Source: Candidatus Zixiibacteriota bacterium
Lineage (GTDB): Bacteria; Blakebacterota; Blakebacteria; Blakebacterales; Blakebacteraceae
Length of the DNA: 9,030 bases
Assembly: GCA_030604325.1 (NCBI GenBank)
Contig: JAUVWC010000029.1
Span: 1-9,030, forward strand
Direction of reading: 5' to 3'
Below the pieces are notes generated by a model. It made no database searches. It was not told where the DNA came from and worked only from the letters and a program-made list of their open reading frames with translations. Shown here one piece after another: positions 6,347 through 9,030 of the stretch (the first letter of the stretch is position 1; every line of letters begins with the position of its first letter). The translations under genes were made by a program, and so were the position numbers.

Positions 6347-6505
6347 TGTCCTGAGTCACAATTCCGTCGTAATTCATCCTCCGCTGCATCCGCACCTGCG
6401 GCGTTGCGCCTCCTTGCCATAGCCACCACTATGCCTCGTCGTCGCGCCTGGCCGGAGCGGCGCAGCAGAGTCCTCGGTTATGCAACGCACTTATGACTCA
6501 GGGCA
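6347..6505. repeat. 159-bp imperfect inverted-repeat element between FTCD and the SDR gene
   Basis: The outer ends are 15-bp inverted repeats with two transitions: TGTCCTGAGTCACAA at 6347-6361 and TTATGACTCAGGGCA at 6491-6505. Inside, a further diverged inverted match runs from about 6380 (CTCCGCTGC) to about 6471 (GCAGCAGAG) and continues through GC-rich segments to a centre near ATAGCCACCACTAT (6419-6432). The whole can fold into one long hairpin. There is no open frame, and it nearly fills the gap. The form is that of a non-autonomous palindromic dispersed repeat (MITE or REP-like) found in many GC-rich genomes. Other copies cannot be checked from this window. It could also end or stabilise the FTCD message. 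Confidence 0.65.
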
Positions 6506-6510
6506 CTAGG

Positions 6511-8337
6511 CTAATCTTTCAGAGCCTTATCGACTTCGTCGGCAACATCCTTAGCAAGCCTGGCGCTATCCGACAGCAGGGTGTCCAGGCTTTCTTTCGT
6601 TTCCTTTACAAACTCTTCCTCCTCGATGTGCGGTAGGTTGATGCGCACGTTGTAGGCGGCGGCCTGCGCACCGGCGTAGGCCATCAGCGCTCCCGTTCCC
6701 ACATCGCTGATCATCTGCGGGTCGGCTATGTTCGCCATCTCGAGGCATAGCTCGAGGGCGGCTTTGCATTGCTCGACGGTGCCCAAGGGAACGCGGGTTG
6801 CTGCTTTGTATCCTTCCTGCATGGCCGTGGCGCGCTCGGCCCGCTCCTCCTCTGTATCCTGCGGCCTGCGCATCGCTGCCAGCACGGAATCGAAGGCCTG
6901 TGTGTCCTCGTCGACACCCCGTATGAGGCTGTCCTTAACGGTCTGTGCCCGCTGGGCCAGATCGCACAATTGTTCGTAGTGGTCGTCGAACTTGCCTTTG
7001 CCTGTCGAGAGGTTGGCCACCATCGAGGCCAGCGCGGCGCCGAGTGAGCCGGCCAGCGCCGCCACCGAGCCGCCGCCCGGTGCCGGTGTGTCACGTGAGA
7101 CCTCATCGACGAAATCGTAGGTTTGCAGGAGCGCTAACGGGCCTTCGATTTTAGGCATAGCGAGTACCTTCTCCTCTGGATCAAAGGGGGCCACATCCCG
7201 CAACCCCATCGACTGGATGGCGGTTTCCATGAGGTCGGGAACGGGGATCCCCGTTGATTTCACCATCTTTTTTCTATAGTAGACCGCCGCCCGCCGCATC
7301 GCCTCATAGGGGATGACGCCGACGATCTCCGAGCCGGTGATGACGATGCCCCGCTTGCGCGCCTCTTCCCGGGCGGACTCGAGCACCTCATGCGGTGGGC
7401 TGACCATGTAATTTGTAAGGTTTATGCTGATCTGGGCCCGGTTATACTCATCGATGACCCAGCCGATCGCCTTGACGTTCTTGAACTGTCCGTTGGTGAA
7501 CACGGGACCGGTTGGATTGTCGGGATCGATGTCGAGTGAGGCGTACCGCGCGGCAAGATCGCCGCCGTGGATGTCTCTGTAGTGGGCGGCCAGTTCCTCG
7601 AAAGAGCCGGCCACGAAGTCGCACGGGCCGCAGGGATAGGTACCATCCTCGGGGAAGTTGACGATCTTTCCTTTATAATAGAAGGGGTCCGTGTTGCCGC
7701 TGCGTTTCCAGCGCCCCCTCTCACGCAGGGCGTAGCCGATGTCGTTAGCGTACCGGCGGTCGGTTGTGTTCAAGTTTATATTGTAGGCGACGAGGAACTC
7801 GCGGGCGCCGACCGCCATCGCCCCGGACCGCGGGTTGAACTCGGCCGGACCGAAATCCGGCTTCCACTCCGGATCTTTCAGCTTCTCTTCAAGCCCCTCA
7901 TACTCTCCCGCGCGCACCCGGGACAGGTTGCGCCGTTCGGGACGGCTGGTGGCGTGTTCATACAGATAGACGGGGATAGCCAGCTCCTTGCCGATGCGCT
8001 CTCCCACCGTGCGGGCGATCTCGACGCAGTCCTCCATGGTGACCCCGGCCACCGGTACGAAAGGAACCACGTCGGTAGCGCCCATGCGGGGGTGCTCCCC
8101 CTGGTGCTGGCGCATGTCGATGACCTCGGAGGCCCGCTTGGCGGCGGCGAAGGCCGCTTCCGCTACAGCTTCAGCCGAGCCGACAAAGGTGACCACGGTC
8201 CGGTTGGTGTTAGCGCCCGGGTCGACGTCAAGCAGGCGGATGCCGGAGACAGACTCGATAGAATCGGTGATCTCCTTGATAACCGAGGTGTCGCGTCCCT
8301 CGGAGAAGTTGGGAACACATTCGACGATTTGTTCCAT
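6511..8337 (-). CDS. ftcD: Fused glutamate formimidoyltransferase / formimidoyltetrahydrofolate cyclodeaminase
   Basis: This bifunctional enzyme moves the formimino group from N-formimino-L-glutamate to tetrahydrofolate, then releases ammonia to give 5,10-methenyl-THF, ending one route of histidine breakdown. From ATG 8337 it has 608 residues. Residues 1-185 are the N-terminal transferase subdomain (ECVPNFSEGRD at the start; HPRMGATDVVPF with the catalytic-type His82). The second transferase subdomain runs about 186-390 (INLNTTDRRYAND, then AIGWVIDEYNRAQISINLTNY, then TGSEIVGVIP). The helical cyclodeaminase domain is about 403-608 (FVDEVSRDTPAPGGGSVAALAGSLGAALASMV, split by TP, and NIADPQMISDVGTGA). 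It is longer than the 541-residue mammalian enzyme because of an insertion at about 208-284 with a CxxC-x12-H-x4-H pattern (Cys236, Cys239, His252, His257). An upstream GTG at 8364 lacks a properly spaced ribosome site. No hut genes adjoin. Confidence 0.93.
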   Translation of the reverse strand: MEQIVECVPNFSEGRDTSVIKEITDSIESVSGIRLLDVDPGANTNRTVVTFVGSAEAVAEAAFAAAKRASEVIDMRQHQGEHPRMGATDVVPFVPVAGVTMEDCVEIARTVGERIGKELAIPVYLYEHATSRPERRNLSRVRAGEYEGLEEKLKDPEWKPDFGPAEFNPRSGAMAVGAREFLVAYNINLNTTDRRYANDIGYALRERGRWKRSGNTDPFYYKGKIVNFPEDGTYPCGPCDFVAGSFEELAAHYRDIHGGDLAARYASLDIDPDNPTGPVFTNGQFKNVKAIGWVIDEYNRAQISINLTNYMVSPPHEVLESAREEARKRGIVITGSEIVGVIPYEAMRRAAVYYRKKMVKSTGIPVPDLMETAIQSMGLRDVAPFDPEEKVLAMPKIEGPLALLQTYDFVDEVSRDTPAPGGGSVAALAGSLGAALASMVANLSTGKGKFDDHYEQLCDLAQRAQTVKDSLIRGVDEDTQAFDSVLAAMRRPQDTEEERAERATAMQEGYKAATRVPLGTVEQCKAALELCLEMANIADPQMISDVGTGALMAYAGAQAAAYNVRINLPHIEEEEFVKETKESLDTLLSDSARLAKDVADEVDKALKD

Positions 8338-8346
8338 AAAATAAAT

Positions 8347-8351
8347 TCCTC
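8347..8351 (-). promoter_or_regulatory. Ribosome binding site that fixes the FTCD start
   Basis: On the minus strand GAGGA is followed after nine bases (ATTTATTTT) by ATG 8337, whose product begins MEQIVECVPNF, the family's usual N-terminus. This favours ATG 8337 over the in-frame GTG at 8364, which would add nine residues not expected in the family and place this site inside the gene. Confidence 0.7.
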
Positions 8352-8497
8352 GGATACTGGGCACTCTTCTGACAGCTCAATGATGGTAAAGACGGTCAAG
8401 GAAGGCAATCACATGACTTCTTGAATGTGAGCCGGTGAAGGGGATAGGTTGTGAGGGCAGACCCACTAATCCCTCGCCTCAGAAGGAGATCTCGATC

Positions 8498-8794
8498 ATG
8501 CGCCGCTCATTCAGAATCCTCGCTGGCACTCTTTGAACCCTGATCATGTCCGTGACTGCTACATTGGCCACCGCCCAGGTCGATCCCGAGCTACTCGCTG
8601 CCATGGAGGCCCGGAGCATAGGCCCGGCCGGAATGAGCGGCCGCATTGGGGCCATCGACGCTCTGCGGGTCTATAACGGGATGGTCCGGCAGACCCTGCC
8701 CGCCTTCCGCCAGAAGGAGGAGGCTCTGGAGTTGAGCTGGGCGACGGGGCTGGAACCGCTGGTCATGATCGAGTACCCGTACCCGCCGCAATGA
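8498..8794 (+). pseudogene. Remnant of a secreted sortilin/BNR-repeat protein, interrupted and joined to a foreign 3' end
   Basis: AAGGAG (8483-8488) precedes ATG 8498, which opens a signal peptide (MRRSFRILAGTL). A TGA at 8534-8536 interrupts it, and the same frame resumes TLIMSVTATLATAQVDPELL. After the likely cleavage site comes ARSIGPAGMSGRIGAIDA, the conserved start of large secreted BNR/VPS10-type beta-propeller proteins (often 900 or more residues). In that family a D-P-N-x-I-Y-V-G segment follows soon after. Here the frame instead runs into RVYNGMVRQTLPAF and ends in a Pro/Tyr-rich tail at 8794, which I do not recognise. A large in-frame deletion or fusion near 8657-8675 explains this. 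The intact part after the TGA could be translated from ATG 8546 (82 residues). Its stop overlaps the next gene's start by ATGA, so the 3' half may originally belong to a gene paired with the methyltransferase. Confidence 0.6.
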
Positions 8795-9030
8795 CGACAG
8801 AGCTCCCGCCGCGGATCAGCCGCTACCGGGAGCTGGTGGACGACTGGCCCGCCTTTGTCGAGGCGCTCCGGCGCCCGTTGCCCACCGACCTGCGCTGGAA
8901 CCCGTTTGCCGTCACCCGGGAGCGCTTCGAAGAGATGCTCGCCCGTCAGGGGCTGGCATGGACCCGTCTGCCGGCCAGCCCCGACCTCTCCCGGGTAGAA
9001 GAGTTGCCGTGCCCGGGCCTCACTTGGGCG
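8791..9030 (+). CDS. RsmB/NSUN-type RNA cytosine-C5-methyltransferase, N-terminal part; runs off window
   Basis: The first 80 codons are open to the window edge. The start ATG 8791 overlaps the preceding stop in an ATGA arrangement. The N-terminus reads RISRYRELVDDWPAFVEALRRPLPTDLRWNPFAVTRERFEEML. This is the pattern of the pre-PUA region of Fmu/Sun, RsmF and NSUN-like enzymes: a helix ending in RPLPT-x-LR, then a short strand usually written R-x-N, then a TxExxxxxL helix. The SAM-binding Rossmann domain and the two catalytic cysteines lie beyond the window. Which RNA position it modifies cannot be told. The ATGA overlap suggests translational coupling to whatever gene originally preceded it. 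Confidence 0.72.
   Translation, partial: MTTELPPRISRYRELVDDWPAFVEALRRPLPTDLRWNPFAVTRERFEEMLARQGLAWTRLPASPDLSRVEELPCPGLTWA

Noticed and set aside
7567..8424. A 285-codon plus-strand frame opposite FTCD
   Set aside because: It mirrors the strongly supported FTCD coding frame, with no recognisable domain or ribosome site of its own.
8435..8490. GC-rich stretch before the pseudogene that looked like a riboswitch
   Set aside because: Only a 5-bp GAGGG/CCCTC stem is present. No conserved core of the glycine, cobalamin, TPP or SAM classes can be found.

Overview
The window is about 9 kb of GC-rich chromosomal DNA from a bacterium, with densely packed housekeeping and accessory genes. The LepA-LepB-HemW order, the FTCD fusion, the archaeal-type phosphoglycerate mutase and the sortilin/BNR-type remnant would suit an uncultured Gram-negative lineage such as a deltaproteobacterium, an acidobacterium or an FCB-group bacterium. 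The sequence alone does not settle the phylum.

Layout. Bases 1-2560 (+) hold a tight translation, secretion and heme cluster: the 3' third of lepA, lepB (TGATG overlap) and hemW (31-bp overlap). hemW converges on a minus-strand acidic and membrane protein gene (2628-3485). The 67-bp gap between them is almost filled by a 78-bp inverted repeat whose arms contain both stop codons. Divergent from the membrane protein gene is an archaeal-type, cofactor-independent phosphoglycerate mutase gene (3606-4817), with a hairpin-forming leader. Next comes a small Phd/YefM antitoxin gene (5031-5288) with no recognisable toxin. It is preceded by a TGTACA-type operator, and a second TGTACA pair lies 200 bp downstream. 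Bases 5533-8337 (-) carry a fused formimidoyltransferase-cyclodeaminase followed by a short-chain dehydrogenase-like protein that lacks the usual Tyr/Lys catalytic pair. A 159-bp imperfect inverted-repeat element separates these two. The right end (+) has a broken remnant of a secreted BNR/sortilin-type protein, overlapping by ATGA the start of an RNA cytosine-C5-methyltransferase gene that runs off the window.

How the parts work together. LepA (ribosome back-translocase), LepB (signal peptidase) and HemW (heme chaperone-type radical SAM) are a familiar conserved neighbourhood. The mutase serves glycolysis or gluconeogenesis. FTCD feeds one-carbon units from formiminoglutamate (histidine breakdown) into folate. 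No hut genes are visible beside it.

No CRISPR array, phage, defence island or new multigene system is evident. The points worth a second look are the zinc-finger-like insertion in FTCD, the solitary antitoxin with two operator-like clusters, the two palindromic repeat elements, the atypical SDR and the chimeric pseudogene.
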